In this document: positions 36,929 through 45,713 of the stretch, piece by piece | Numbering within the stretch: position 1 is the stretch's first letter | Layout of the letters: each line of letters starts with the position of its first letter | DNA from: Akkermansia massiliensis | Lineage (GTDB): Bacteria; Verrucomicrobiota; Verrucomicrobiia; Verrucomicrobiales; Akkermansiaceae | Assembly: GCF_023516715.1 (NCBI RefSeq) | Contig: NZ_JAMGSI010000002.1 | Location: forward strand, 744,001-808,000 | DNA: 64,000 nucleotides | Reading direction: 5' to 3' | Made by a program: the position numbers and the translations under genes | Notes under the pieces: model-generated | What the model saw: the letters and a program-made list of their open reading frames with translations, nothing else | The model's database searches: none | Told to the model about the DNA's origin: nothing

Positions 36929-38485
36929 ATGGGCATGAGATGGCGGATTATGGCCGCGGCGGCATTTTGCGTGGCCGGGTGGGCTTCCGGGGATGTGCCG
37001 TCCGATCCTTCCAGGGAGTTTTTACTGCCTTCCGGAACGTTGAAGGCGTTCGCCGAATATATACCAGCCTATGGAAAAGGTGCGGTTCCTGGTCCGGAGG
37101 GGACGGAGCCTGTCCGTCTGGAACAAGCGATAGACGCCACCCGGGCGGCGAAGGATGCTCGTGCGCTGAAGGAAGCCGCCGCACTGGACGCCTATTGGCA
37201 GTCCCGGCTGGATGCTCTTTATGCTCCCGTAGCCGCCTGGTTGGCTTCACGGTGGTTTGTAAAGTCGGAATTGATTGAACATCAATCAAAGTGGTTTAAG
37301 GAAATGCCTCTTCAGGAATTGCAGGATGAAATAGTGATGGAATCCTGGGTGCAGGCGCAGGTGGCTTGGGAGGCATTTTTAAGAGCGGATGAGAGGTTTT
37401 ACAGGGCGTGGATGCTGGCCGACCAAAACCGGCGCTCTGCCATGAAGGGGGAGGGCGTACCCGATGCCGGGTCATTGGGAGAGCTGGAGGAGGCGGAAGT
37501 CCATGTGCGCCGGGCCTTCAAGAAGATGGAACGGATGATGGCTATTGCGGATACGGCCTGCGCGACGAATGCCTACCCTCTGGTGGACATTGCGCCCGTT
37601 GATCCCGGCTGGCAGGAGAATGACCCCGTGCTGCAAAAGGTGGAACAGGCCGTTTGTTCTTCTGAATATCCCTTCGTCAAGTTCCTGCTGGGCTCCTACC
37701 GGAATTACTGGAAGGCCCGGTTGTCCGGTATCCGGACGGCTTTCTTGCCGTAGAATGGCTGCAGTTTCATGCGTACCGGATGGGAGGACAGGCTCCGGGA
37801 GGCGGACCGGGCGTGGCGGCGTGATGTGGTTTTTTCCGTGGAGTATGAAATTCAGCCCGGCATTTATTTCTGGAGTTCCGGGATAGGCATTTACATGACG
37901 GCGCATGAGTCGTGGCTGTACCGCCAGAGGTGCCGGGATTTGCTGGCCGTCGCGGGGCTGGTACCGGAGAGAAGATCAGAGGGCTTCACCAGCCCGGCCC
38001 GGAATTTTGCCGGCTTTGGGGAAGCGCGTCTGATCGTGGAGCGCATGGCAGCGGCCGGAGGATCGTCCGCTGCGGCTTACCGAAAATTGTCTGAAAACCT
38101 GGAAAGGCTGCGCACGGATTTATTCAGTTCGGTTTCTCCCTGGCCAGCCGTTTTTTTGGCCGTGGAAACGGGGGATGAGAGCATGCTTCGTTTTCTGATG
38201 TCCCGGCTTCGCCTGTCCGGGGAGGATATGCTTCCGGGCGGTACGACGACTCCCCTGATGAAGGCCGTTGCCTCCCGATCCGCTCCCCTGGCGGATATTC
38301 TGGTTTCGTGCCGGGAGCTGCTCAATGCGGTGGATGCCAGGGGCCGTACGGCGTTGGACATGGCGCTGGAGCGCGGGGATGGGGAGATGGCCGCGTTGCT
38401 GCGGCGTCACGGAGGCATCACCGGAGAAGAACGGAAAAAGGAGAGAGAACATTCCTCCCCTTCCTCTCCGCCTGCGTATGACTGA
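36929..38485 (+). pseudogene. Secreted ankyrin-type protein interrupted by one in-frame stop
   Basis: Two open stretches in the same frame, 36929-37753 and 37769-38485, separated only by a TAG at 37751-37753 and five codons before the next ATG. The first part (about 274 residues) starts at an ATG with AGGAG upstream and has a signal peptide (WRIMAAAAFCVAGWASG); it is helical and Trp/Glu-rich. The second part (238 residues) has no signal peptide and ends with ankyrin-like repeats (VSPWPAVFLAVETGDESMLRFL; GGTTTPLMKAVASRS; DARGRTALDMALERGD). Read through the stop, the product is one secreted protein of about 518 residues. I take it as one gene broken by a point mutation; stop readthrough or two real proteins are less likely. 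Family unknown apart from the ankyrin part. Confidence 0.7.
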
Positions 38486-38825
38486 GCCGGAGCCGGGAAC
38501 GTTTTTCAGAGCTGGTGCGGGAGGTCATTCCCGGCAGGTTTTTTTGTTGGAAGGGGAATGGTTTTTGTTAATGCCGCCTTACCTGCCCGGAGCATGGTTG
38601 TCCGGAATATTCCGGAGGGTGCAAGGGCTGGAAGAGGTCCCGATGGTTTCCGGCGTGCAGCAACGCGTTCAAGACGGAGATAAGACAAACGGGCGGAAGT
38701 TCTGTCATTCATAAACGTTTCTGTTTGAAAATAAGTGAATTTGGAAAGTTTTCACGGCATAGTGGAAGTTCCCGGAACCGTGCATCGTCTGAACGGAACG
38801 AGACGGGAGGGAATCAAATGCCTAT
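38486..38825. other. Intergenic region of about 340 bases with a possible terminator
   Basis: No supported gene. GCCGGGAA (38492-38499) can pair with TTCCCGGC (38528-38535), followed by AGG and seven T residues, which may terminate the ankyrin-type gene despite the 28-base loop. The AT-rich stretch around 38700-38760 probably holds the promoter of the lipoprotein gene. Confidence 0.4.
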
Positions 38826-39245
38826 ATGAAACTGCATTCCATGATCATTGTCGGCGGAGCCGGCCTTTTGCTGTTGGGGGCCTGTTCCCCTTCTTCCTAT
38901 CAGACCACGTTCCCGGAACCGGCCTATGTGAAGGTTTCCACCAATAACGGAGCCTATGCGCCTTATCCGGACAACCCCATCGGCCAGCAGGAACTGGTGT
39001 ACTGGTATGATTCCCTTACTACCCCCATGACGGTGGTGGCGGAAGTACCGCCCACTCCCATCGTCACCAAGGGCCCCGGCCCGGTGATCCTTGATTCCAA
39101 CGATTTCTCCGCGAAGCTGTACCGGGACAGAACGGAAATCAAGAAGAAGGACAAGGATGGCAACTGGGTCACCAGCGTGCGCCCCACCACTCCCGCTGAC
39201 CAGCGCATGAGGAATTATGTGATGGCTTCCAAGAAAGCCCGTTAA
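38826..39245 (+). CDS. Small lipoprotein, unknown function
   Basis: A 139-residue lipoprotein. The signal peptide ends in the lipobox LLGAC (Cys at residue 20), so the mature protein should be lipidated and held in the outer or inner membrane. The mature part is short and Pro/Tyr-rich at first (TFPEPAYVKV, GAYAPYPDNP), then has a basic stretch (RTEIKKKDKDG). No family is recognised. The gene stands alone and is followed by a strong terminator shared with the convergent gene. Confidence 0.72.
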   Translation: MKLHSMIIVGGAGLLLLGACSPSSYQTTFPEPAYVKVSTNNGAYAPYPDNPIGQQELVYWYDSLTTPMTVVAEVPPTPIVTKGPGPVILDSNDFSAKLYRDRTEIKKKDKDGNWVTSVRPTTPADQRMRNYVMASKKAR

Positions 39246-39263
39246 TCTTTTCCTCCGTTAAAT

Positions 39264-39719
39264 TCACGAAAACCTGTCCGGCCTGCTTTCCTCTCCGGAG
39301 GAAGCAGGCCCGGCTTGTTTACAGGCAGGTTTTTCTTCCCATTCATCCGCGGAAACGGGACGGCGGCGAACGCTTTTCCCCGGCCATGGGAGATAGGCGT
39401 CCGTATAAAAGGAGGAGCCGCAGCCCCGGCATTCCAGCATGATGCCTGTGTCCGGCCTTCCCTGTTCCTCCGGCGTCTGCGAGGCGGGGCGAAGCCCGGC
39501 ATGCCCGCAGTGTGGGCAGCGGATGGGGAGAGGGGCGGCATATTGAATCATCAGAACTGCCGTGCAGACGAGCGCCCAGGCAATGTAACCGGCCCAGAAA
39601 GGCCATTCCGGATTCAGCAGCCAGATTGCCGTGACGACGGGAATGGAGCACAGGGCATATAGCAGGGTGCGCTTCTGCCTCGTGGCCAGGAGGTGGAAGC
39701 AGTAGATCGTATCCTGCAT
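39264..39719 (-). CDS. Small membrane protein with zinc ribbon, unknown function
   Basis: About 151 residues from the ATG at 39719. Two adjacent hydrophobic segments (about residues 15-35 and 42-62) are followed by a zinc ribbon with two Cys pairs, CPHCGHAG and CRGCG, about 30 residues apart, and a basic, probably disordered tail. The arrangement suggests a membrane hairpin with a cytoplasmic metal-binding knuckle. It begins 20 bases after the stop of the downstream GH43-like gene, so it may be the last gene of the leftward run from 45.7 kb. No family is recognised. Confidence 0.6.
   Translation of the reverse strand: MQDTIYCFHLLATRQKRTLLYALCSIPVVTAIWLLNPEWPFWAGYIAWALVCTAVLMIQYAAPLPIRCPHCGHAGLRPASQTPEEQGRPDTGIMLECRGCGSSFYTDAYLPWPGKSVRRRPVSADEWEEKPACKQAGPASSGEESRPDRFS
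39278..39322. terminator. Convergent (two-way) terminator
   Basis: GGCCTGCTTTCCTC (39280-39293) pairs with GAGGAAGCAGGCC (39298-39310) around a four-base loop. The plus strand continues with a TTGTTT stretch and the minus strand reaches GTTTTC. It lies between the lipoprotein gene and the end of the convergent zinc-ribbon gene, inside the latter's last codons. Confidence 0.75.
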
Positions 39720-39739
39720 GAAAGGGGGGAAGGAAACGG

Positions 39740-40849
39740 TTACAGATCCTTCAGGGTCCATTCATCCTTCCATTCCAGAATGATCTGGTCGCCGTCCCAT
39801 TTCATGGGAAGCCACATGTGGCGGCCGTCAATGGCGTTTTTAGGCCGCCAGATGTCCGCCATGAAGATGAATTTGCCGGGCTTGCCCTGTACGGGCAGGA
39901 TGTAGGTGCTTTGTCCGCCGAAGGTGATATTGGCCTTGGGCCCCACGCAGGGATTTTTGAGCTCCGTCCACGGTCCGGCCATGCGGGGGGCCACGGCGCT
40001 GCGAGCCGCGTTGGGTGCCCAGCCGGAGCAGCCGGAGGCGATCATGTAGTATTTCCCGTTGTGCTTGCAGATGGCGGGAGCTTCCATGTAGCGGTTGACG
40101 AAGACGCGGACGTATTTTCCGTTATGCCCGGTGTAGTCCGGCGTCAGTTCCGCGATGTGCAGGGTGATGTTCCCTTCGGAGGAGTAAATATGGTAGGCCT
40201 TGCCGTTGTCGTCCACAAAGATGGTCATGTCACGGCTCATCTGGCCGCCGGGGAAGTCCCTGCGGATGATGCGGACATAGTCAGGCATCTCCTTGGTGAA
40301 CTCGGTCGTCTGGTCCTTTTTGTCCAGATTCAGGGGCCATTTGCCCGGATTGACGCGCCCGGCTTTCAGGAACGTGAACGGTCCGGTGGGCTTTGTGGCC
40401 GTAGCCACGCCCGCGTACGCGGAACCGTAGCCCTTCCCCCTGAGTTCCAGGTGGAACCACATCACGTACTTTTTGGTCTTCTTGTTGTAGACTACCTTGG
40501 GGCGTTCCAGGATGCAGCCCTTGGCGATGGGGTGGGAGTTGTCCCCTTCCACCACTTTCAGGGCGATTCCTTCGTCCTTCCAGTTGTAAAGGTCCCTGGA
40601 GGAATAGCAGTGCACGCCCACCTGGGCGCGGTTTCCGGCGTCCCCCTCCACCTTGTGCTCCCCGTACCAGTAGTAGGTGCCCTTGTCGTACAGGATGCCG
40701 CCGCCGTGGGCATTGATGTGCACGCCGTTGTTGTCCGTCCAGATTTCACCGGGCTTGAAGGACGTGTGTTTGACGGGGGCGTCAGCCGTGGCAACGGAGG
40801 AGAGGCAGCAGGCCAGTCCGGCAAAAAAGGTGAGCAGCAGTGTTTTCAT
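39740..40849 (-). CDS. Secreted GH43-like glycosidase, copy B
   Basis: A 369-residue five-bladed beta-propeller enzyme with a signal peptide (MKTLLLTFFAGLACCLSSVATA). The N-terminal block NGVHINAHGGGILYDKG and WYGEHKVEGDAG is typical of GH43 subfamilies that act on beta-galactans; an acidic residue in CILERPKVVYN is a candidate catalytic residue, and YMEAPAICKHNGKYYMIASGCSGWAPN is another conserved block. It is a close tandem paralogue of copy A (long stretches of identical protein and DNA) but is shorter between residues about 190 and 215. Exact activity cannot be given; exo-beta-1,3-galactanase-like is a guess. It starts 21 bases after copy A. Confidence 0.8.
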   Translation of the reverse strand: MKTLLLTFFAGLACCLSSVATADAPVKHTSFKPGEIWTDNNGVHINAHGGGILYDKGTYYWYGEHKVEGDAGNRAQVGVHCYSSRDLYNWKDEGIALKVVEGDNSHPIAKGCILERPKVVYNKKTKKYVMWFHLELRGKGYGSAYAGVATATKPTGPFTFLKAGRVNPGKWPLNLDKKDQTTEFTKEMPDYVRIIRRDFPGGQMSRDMTIFVDDNGKAYHIYSSEGNITLHIAELTPDYTGHNGKYVRVFVNRYMEAPAICKHNGKYYMIASGCSGWAPNAARSAVAPRMAGPWTELKNPCVGPKANITFGGQSTYILPVQGKPGKFIFMADIWRPKNAIDGRHMWLPMKWDGDQIILEWKDEWTLKDL

Positions 40850-40870
40850 GCGTGTTGGCGGTGAATCGGG

Positions 40871-42016
40871 TTACATGTCTTCCAGTTTCCATTCGTCTTT
40901 CCATTCCAGTTTGATCTGGTCTCCGTCAAACTGGATGGGAAGCCACATATAGCGGCCGTCAATGGCGTTCTGGGGCCGCCAGATGTCCGCCATGAAGATG
41001 AATTTGCCGGGTTTGCCCTGTACGGGCAGGATGTAGGTGCTCTGTCCGCCGAAGGTGCTCCCGGCCTTGGGACCCACGCAGGGGTTTTTGAGCTCCGTCC
41101 ACGGTCCGGCAATGCGGGGAGCCACGGCGCTGCGGGCGGCGTTCGGCGCCCAGCCTGTGCATCCGGAGGCGATGAAGTAGTATTTGCCCTTGTGCTTGAA
41201 GATGGCGGGAGCTTCCATGAAGCGGCCGGGGAAGACGCGGACGAATTTTCCGGTGTGCTCCGTGTAGTCCGGCGTCAGTTCCGCGATGTGGGTAGTGCTG
41301 TTTTCCTCGGAGGAATAGATGTGGTAGGCCTTGCCGTCATCATCCACAAAGATGGTCATGTCCCGGCTCATCTGTCCTTTTTCAAAGTCCTTCTTGAACA
41401 TGTCCTCGGAACGCACGCCTTCCGGCAGGGCGCTGGAGGTCAGGCCGGGCACTCCCTTGAACGTTTTCATGGTCTGGTCCTTCTTGTCCATGTTCATGGG
41501 CCATTTGCCCGGATTGACGCGCCCGGCTTTCAGGAACGTGAACGGGCCGGTGGGCTTTGTGGCCGTAGCCACGCCCGCATAGGCCGCGCCATAGCCTTTT
41601 CCCTTGAGCTCCAGATGGAACCACATCACGTACTTTTTGGTCTTCTTGTTGTAGACCACCTTGGGGCGTTCCAGGATGCAGCCTTTGGCGATGGGGTGGG
41701 AGTTGTCCCCTTCCACCACTTTCAGGGCGATTCCCTCGTCCTTCCAGTTGTACAGGTCCCTGGAGGAATAGCAGTGCACGCCCACCTGGGCGCGGTTTCC
41801 GGCGTCCCCCTCCACCTTGTGTTCTCCGTACCAGTAGTAGGTGCCCTTGTCGTACAGGATGCCGCCGCCGTGGGCGTTGATGTGCACGCCGTTGTTGTCC
41901 GTCCAGATTTCACCGGGCTTGAAGGACGTGTGCCGGACCGGCGTTTCCGCGGTGGAGACGGCGCCCGCGCCGCAGAACAGGCAGAGCGCCAGAAGGGATT
42001 TCATGGTGTTTGTCAT
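40871..42016 (-). CDS. Secreted GH43-like glycosidase, copy A
   Basis: About 381 residues from the ATG at 42016, which overlaps the stop of the upstream toroid gene as ATGA and so is the likely coupled start; an in-frame ATG four codons later begins the signal peptide MKSLLALCLFCGAGAV. The propeller fold and blocks are as in copy B (INAHGGGILYDKG, CILERPKVV, FMEAPAIFKHKGKYYFIASGCTGWAPN). Compared with copy B it carries about 15 extra residues (around KGVPGLTSSALPEG). The two copies are nearly identical in the N-terminal third, which indicates recent duplication or gene conversion. Confidence 0.8.
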   Translation of the reverse strand: MTNTMKSLLALCLFCGAGAVSTAETPVRHTSFKPGEIWTDNNGVHINAHGGGILYDKGTYYWYGEHKVEGDAGNRAQVGVHCYSSRDLYNWKDEGIALKVVEGDNSHPIAKGCILERPKVVYNKKTKKYVMWFHLELKGKGYGAAYAGVATATKPTGPFTFLKAGRVNPGKWPMNMDKKDQTMKTFKGVPGLTSSALPEGVRSEDMFKKDFEKGQMSRDMTIFVDDDGKAYHIYSSEENSTTHIAELTPDYTEHTGKFVRVFPGRFMEAPAIFKHKGKYYFIASGCTGWAPNAARSAVAPRIAGPWTELKNPCVGPKAGSTFGGQSTYILPVQGKPGKFIFMADIWRPQNAIDGRYMWLPIQFDGDQIKLEWKDEWKLEDM

Positions 42017-43266
42017 GGCCGGAATGGTGTGGAAGTAAGGGATGAAGGCGGTTCCGGCTGTCCGTACAGCTTGTCCCACGCGCGGGAAAGGGCGTAAAGG
42101 GCGTAGCCGGTGCCGTAGAATTTGTGATAATTGTACAGGGGGTAATCCCACCAGGAACCGTCTGTTCCCTGACGGGTGAGGATGTCGTCCGCCAATAGAG
42201 ACGCATGGCGTTTTACCTGATTTGGGGCCAGCATGTCCAGACACATTCCTGAATAATAGTATCCGTAGTAGAAAAAGTAGCCGGAATTCTGAGCGAAACT
42301 TTCATGGGGAGTGGGCTTGTGCAGGGCCATCGTCAGCCATCCCCGGCGGCTCCACAGGCGGTCCAGTCCGTCCACGAGCTGGCGCAGGGAGATGTCCTCC
42401 GGCTCCCAGAGCCTGATGGCGTAGTCACAGGCGGGGGTGCGTGCCAGGCTGCCGGTGTGGCGGTTGATGGGCCGGCCGGGATAGAAGGCATGCCCCAGAG
42501 AATAGACGTAGGTTCCCGCCGGCGTCCTCTGGGATTTGAGGAATTTCAACGCGCGGCTGAATATTTTGTTGTCCAGCGACAGGCCGAATGATTTTCCGGC
42601 CATCCAGGCGGAGATGAGGACGGTTCCCGTCAGGAAGGAGGTAGGCTGCGCCGCGGGCCGTTTGCTGAAGCCGGAATAGGTGAGGTAGCCCCAGCCCCCC
42701 ATGGCGGAAGCCAGCTCATTGAGCTTTTTCACCTGGGAGCCGGCGCAGCTTTTCAGCTCCCGGTAGCGCGGGCTGTTCCGGTCCAGTCTTGCGGCCCGCA
42801 TGCTCATGGCGTCCAGCACGTAGGTATGCGCCCAGGTGTTGTACACGCAAAGGGAGTCGCCGCGCTTCAAATGGGGCATCGTACGGATCAGGTAGTTTTC
42901 CGCGCGGGTCATGGCCTGCTGCACGGCGGGTTCGTTGTGCAGGGGGCTGGCGTTAAGCCCCGCAATGCACAGGGCGGTGCTTGCCGTCTTGAAGGTGAGC
43001 GGGCCGTCCGGATAGGGGCAGAGGATGTTCCAGGTGCCGATCACCCGGTGGTCGCCCCAGGAGCCGTCCCTGTTCTGCGTTTTCAGCAGGAAGTCTACGC
43101 CGCGGCGGAACGCCTGGTCAAATTGTTCGGATTTCGCGGGCGGGATGTCCGGAATTTTGGCGATCTGGATGGCATCCGCCTTTTCCGCCTGCGCGGGTTT
43201 CCCGTGCGCTGCGGGAAGATGCAGGCACAGAATCGCGAGAAGGCTGGTCGTCAGCAGGCGGAACAT
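42013..43266 (-). CDS. Secreted alpha/alpha-toroid protein (prenyltransferase/squalene-oxidase repeat), copy B
   Basis: A 417-residue protein with a signal peptide (LLTTSLLAILCLHLPAAHG). Repeats of the QW type are visible: TQNRDGSWGDH near residue 65, MGGWGYLTYSGFSKRP near 190, and QGTDGSWWDYPLYNYHKFYGTGYALYALSR near the C-terminus, written here in part. The fold is that of terpene cyclases and protein prenyltransferases, but the usual DxDD or DCTAE acid motifs are not seen, and export makes a classical terpene cyclase unlikely. The family is annotated only by repeat. It is paralogous to the next gene (3-base gap) and overlaps the GH43-like gene by four bases. Confidence 0.78.
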   Translation of the reverse strand: MFRLLTTSLLAILCLHLPAAHGKPAQAEKADAIQIAKIPDIPPAKSEQFDQAFRRGVDFLLKTQNRDGSWGDHRVIGTWNILCPYPDGPLTFKTASTALCIAGLNASPLHNEPAVQQAMTRAENYLIRTMPHLKRGDSLCVYNTWAHTYVLDAMSMRAARLDRNSPRYRELKSCAGSQVKKLNELASAMGGWGYLTYSGFSKRPAAQPTSFLTGTVLISAWMAGKSFGLSLDNKIFSRALKFLKSQRTPAGTYVYSLGHAFYPGRPINRHTGSLARTPACDYAIRLWEPEDISLRQLVDGLDRLWSRRGWLTMALHKPTPHESFAQNSGYFFYYGYYYSGMCLDMLAPNQVKRHASLLADDILTRQGTDGSWWDYPLYNYHKFYGTGYALYALSRAWDKLYGQPEPPSSLTSTPFRP

Positions 43267-43269
43267 GGG

Positions 43270-44496
43270 TCAGGAGGCCGTTGCGGCATTGGAAGGGTAC
43301 AGGGATTCCCTGACGCGGGAGACGGCGTACAGGGCATAGCCGGTACCGTAGAATTTATGGTAGTTGTACAGGGGATAGTCCCACCAGGAGCCGTCTTTTT
43401 CCTGCATGGGCAGGAGGTCGCTTGCCAGATGGGAGGCATGGCGCGCCAGATGTTCCGGGGCCACTTCCTCCAGGCAGCGGGCGGCGTAATAATACCCGTA
43501 GTAGAAGAAGTAGCCCGCGTTCTGGGCAAAGCTTTCATGGGGAATGGGCTTTTTCACGGCCAGGGAAAGCCAGCCGCCGCGGCTCCAGATGCGTTCCAGG
43601 CCGTCTTCCAACTGCCGCCTGGAGATGAAAGCCGGGTCATACCGCATCAGGGCCAGGTCTCCGGCGGGGGTGCGGGCCAGACTGCCGGTGTGGCGGTTGA
43701 TGGGCCGGCCGGGATAGAAAGAGTGGGAAAGGGAATAGACGTAGCTGCCGGCAGGGGTCCGCAGTTTTTCCAGGCAGGCGACGGCGCGTTTGACGACTCG
43801 GGCATCCGGCTTGAGGCCGAAGGCCTGTTCCGAGTCCTTGTAGGCGAGCAGGACCGTAGCCGTCAGGAAGGAGGTGGGCTCTCCGATGGGACGTTTGGAA
43901 AAGGTTTCAAACGTATAATAGCCCCAGCCGCCCTGGACGTCCGCCATCTGGTCCAGCGCCTTGACCTGAAGGCCGGCCACTTTTTTTAGTTCCGCATACA
44001 GGGGGGAATCCGCAGGAAGATTGCGGGCCGCCCGGCTCAGGGCGGAGAGGCCGTAGGCATGGCCCCAGACGCCGAGCACGGTGCGCGTGTCTCCCCGTTT
44101 CAGGGTGGGCAGCGTGGTTAGCAGGTATTGCACGGCCTTGTCCAGCGCGGCCTTGACGGCGGGGTCCTCCTTCAGGGGGCTGGTGAGCAGGCCGATTACG
44201 CACAGGGAGGTGGAGGCCGTTCTGAACGACCTGGGCCCTTCCGGGTAGGGGCAGATGACGTTCAGCCCCTTGGTGCGCGTATGGCTTCCCCAGGAGCCGT
44301 CCCTGTTCTGTTCCTTCAGCAGGAAGTCCGCCGCCTTCCGGATGGAGGCGTCCAGGGTTTCCCGGGAGGGCGGCGGAACGTCCGGCACCCTGGCAATGGG
44401 AATGGTATCCCTTTTTTCCGCGTTTTCCGCCGGAATGGAGGCGCAGAGCGCCGTGCTGGCCCCCAGGGCGGCGAGAAAAAAGACGGCTTTATTCAT
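43270..44496 (-). CDS. Secreted alpha/alpha-toroid protein (prenyltransferase/squalene-oxidase repeat), copy A
   Basis: A 408-residue paralogue of the next gene with a signal peptide (VFFLAALGASTALCAS). It has the same repeats: EQNRDGSWGSHTR near residue 65, VQGGWGYYTFETFSKRP near 195, YPGRPINRHTGSLARTPAGD in the middle and EKDGSWWDYPLYNYHKF near the end. The HTGSLART and HESFAQN segments are nearly identical in both copies and may mark the active or binding site. The acid motifs of triterpene cyclases are missing. It begins 17 bases after the adaptor gene, so the whole run is probably one transcript. Confidence 0.78.
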   Translation of the reverse strand: MNKAVFFLAALGASTALCASIPAENAEKRDTIPIARVPDVPPPSRETLDASIRKAADFLLKEQNRDGSWGSHTRTKGLNVICPYPEGPRSFRTASTSLCVIGLLTSPLKEDPAVKAALDKAVQYLLTTLPTLKRGDTRTVLGVWGHAYGLSALSRAARNLPADSPLYAELKKVAGLQVKALDQMADVQGGWGYYTFETFSKRPIGEPTSFLTATVLLAYKDSEQAFGLKPDARVVKRAVACLEKLRTPAGSYVYSLSHSFYPGRPINRHTGSLARTPAGDLALMRYDPAFISRRQLEDGLERIWSRGGWLSLAVKKPIPHESFAQNAGYFFYYGYYYAARCLEEVAPEHLARHASHLASDLLPMQEKDGSWWDYPLYNYHKFYGTGYALYAVSRVRESLYPSNAATAS

Positions 44497-44513
44497 GGAG
44501 GTCCGTAGGGGGA

Positions 44514-45698
44514 TCAGGCCTGCTGGTCCTTGATGGTGACCTGGACGGGGAGGCCGGGAGCGAAGATCTGGCTGGCGGGAACCTTGGGCGTGATGATGAT
44601 GCGGCGCTTGCCGTCCGCCCCCGGAATGGGGCTGGCTTCCGTAATGACGCCGGGAATCTGCATGTTCGTTACCTTGATGACGACGGCTTCCCCCACCTTG
44701 GGCGTGGCGGTGGAGTCCGGCAGCGTGGCCTGCACGATCAGTTCCGAGTTCGGCGGGACGATGGTGGCGATTTTGTCAAAGGCTTCCAGCTTGCCGCCGG
44801 GCTTGAGCTTTTCCGCCACCGGAATGGCTACCCATTTGTCCGCCACATAGCCGCCGTACAGCAGGATGCCGTTTTCAGGGGCCTTGAAGGCGGCCATTTC
44901 CCGGTCCGCTTTCAGTTCGTTGTATTTGTCCTGAAGGCGGCGCAGGGACACCTCCGCCTCCGTCAGGGCTATCTTTTTCTGTTCCAGGTCAAAATCAGCC
45001 TGCTTCCGGGCCTGTTCCAAATCCATCTGCTTTTCCTTGACCGCCGTGGCGTAGTCTTCCCCCAGGCGGTGGATGTTGCGCAGCTTGGCCAGCTCCGCGA
45101 CTAGCTTGGCTCCCTGGACGGCAAATTCGCTTTCCCCCAGTTCGTTTTTCAGGCGCTTGAGGATGATTTCTTCCGTTTCCTCCGCCACCTGGTCATCCTT
45201 GTACATCTTGGTAAGCTGGTTCAGCTCCTCCTGCTTGTAGGACATGTGGCGCAGGGCCTTGTTGACGCGTTCCTCTTCTTCCGCCAGCATGCGGGCCTTC
45301 CGCTTTTCCAGGAAGTCTTTCTGGTCCTCCTCCGTCCGGGTCAGGGCCGTCTGGTATTTTTGCAGAGCCAGCGCGGAGCGTTCCTTCTGCTGGTCCAGGG
45401 CGTACCGGAGTTTCAGCACTTCCAGGTTTTTGCTCTTGATGGTGCGTTCGTAGTCTTCAATGCTCTTGTCCAGGATGCGGAAGTCCGCCTGCGCCACGGA
45501 TTCCCCCTTCTTGACGGAGCTGCCCTGCGGCATGATGCCGAGCAGGAAAATGTCCGAGCTCCCCTTGGGGGAGAAGGAAATGGACTTGGTGTTTTTCTTG
45601 GGAAGCAGGATGCCCGGGGCAATGGAATCCGCCAGGGCGGGAATTCCGATGAGCAGGGCGGCCAGAAGTCCGGCCGTTGTAAGAGTTGTGCGGTTCAT
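44514..45698 (-). CDS. Secreted HlyD/RND-adaptor-like protein
   Basis: A 394-residue protein with a signal peptide (LLAALLIGIPALADS) and no N-terminal membrane anchor beyond it. The N-terminal part has a short lipoyl-like beta segment (IMPQGSSVKKGESVAQADFRILDKS), then a long Glu/Lys/Gln-rich alpha hairpin (about residues 75-275), the returning lipoyl half (MAAFKAPENGILLYGGY) and beta-barrel and proximal domains (VKVTNMQIPG; RRIIITPKVPASQIFAPGLPVQV). This is the architecture of periplasmic adaptor subunits of efflux pumps. No inner-membrane pump or outer-membrane channel gene is adjacent; instead the two toroid and two GH43-like genes follow. Confidence 0.78.
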   Translation of the reverse strand: MNRTTLTTAGLLAALLIGIPALADSIAPGILLPKKNTKSISFSPKGSSDIFLLGIMPQGSSVKKGESVAQADFRILDKSIEDYERTIKSKNLEVLKLRYALDQQKERSALALQKYQTALTRTEEDQKDFLEKRKARMLAEEEERVNKALRHMSYKQEELNQLTKMYKDDQVAEETEEIILKRLKNELGESEFAVQGAKLVAELAKLRNIHRLGEDYATAVKEKQMDLEQARKQADFDLEQKKIALTEAEVSLRRLQDKYNELKADREMAAFKAPENGILLYGGYVADKWVAIPVAEKLKPGGKLEAFDKIATIVPPNSELIVQATLPDSTATPKVGEAVVIKVTNMQIPGVITEASPIPGADGKRRIIITPKVPASQIFAPGLPVQVTIKDQQA

Positions 45699-45713
45699 GG
45701 TGGCAGGATGGAA

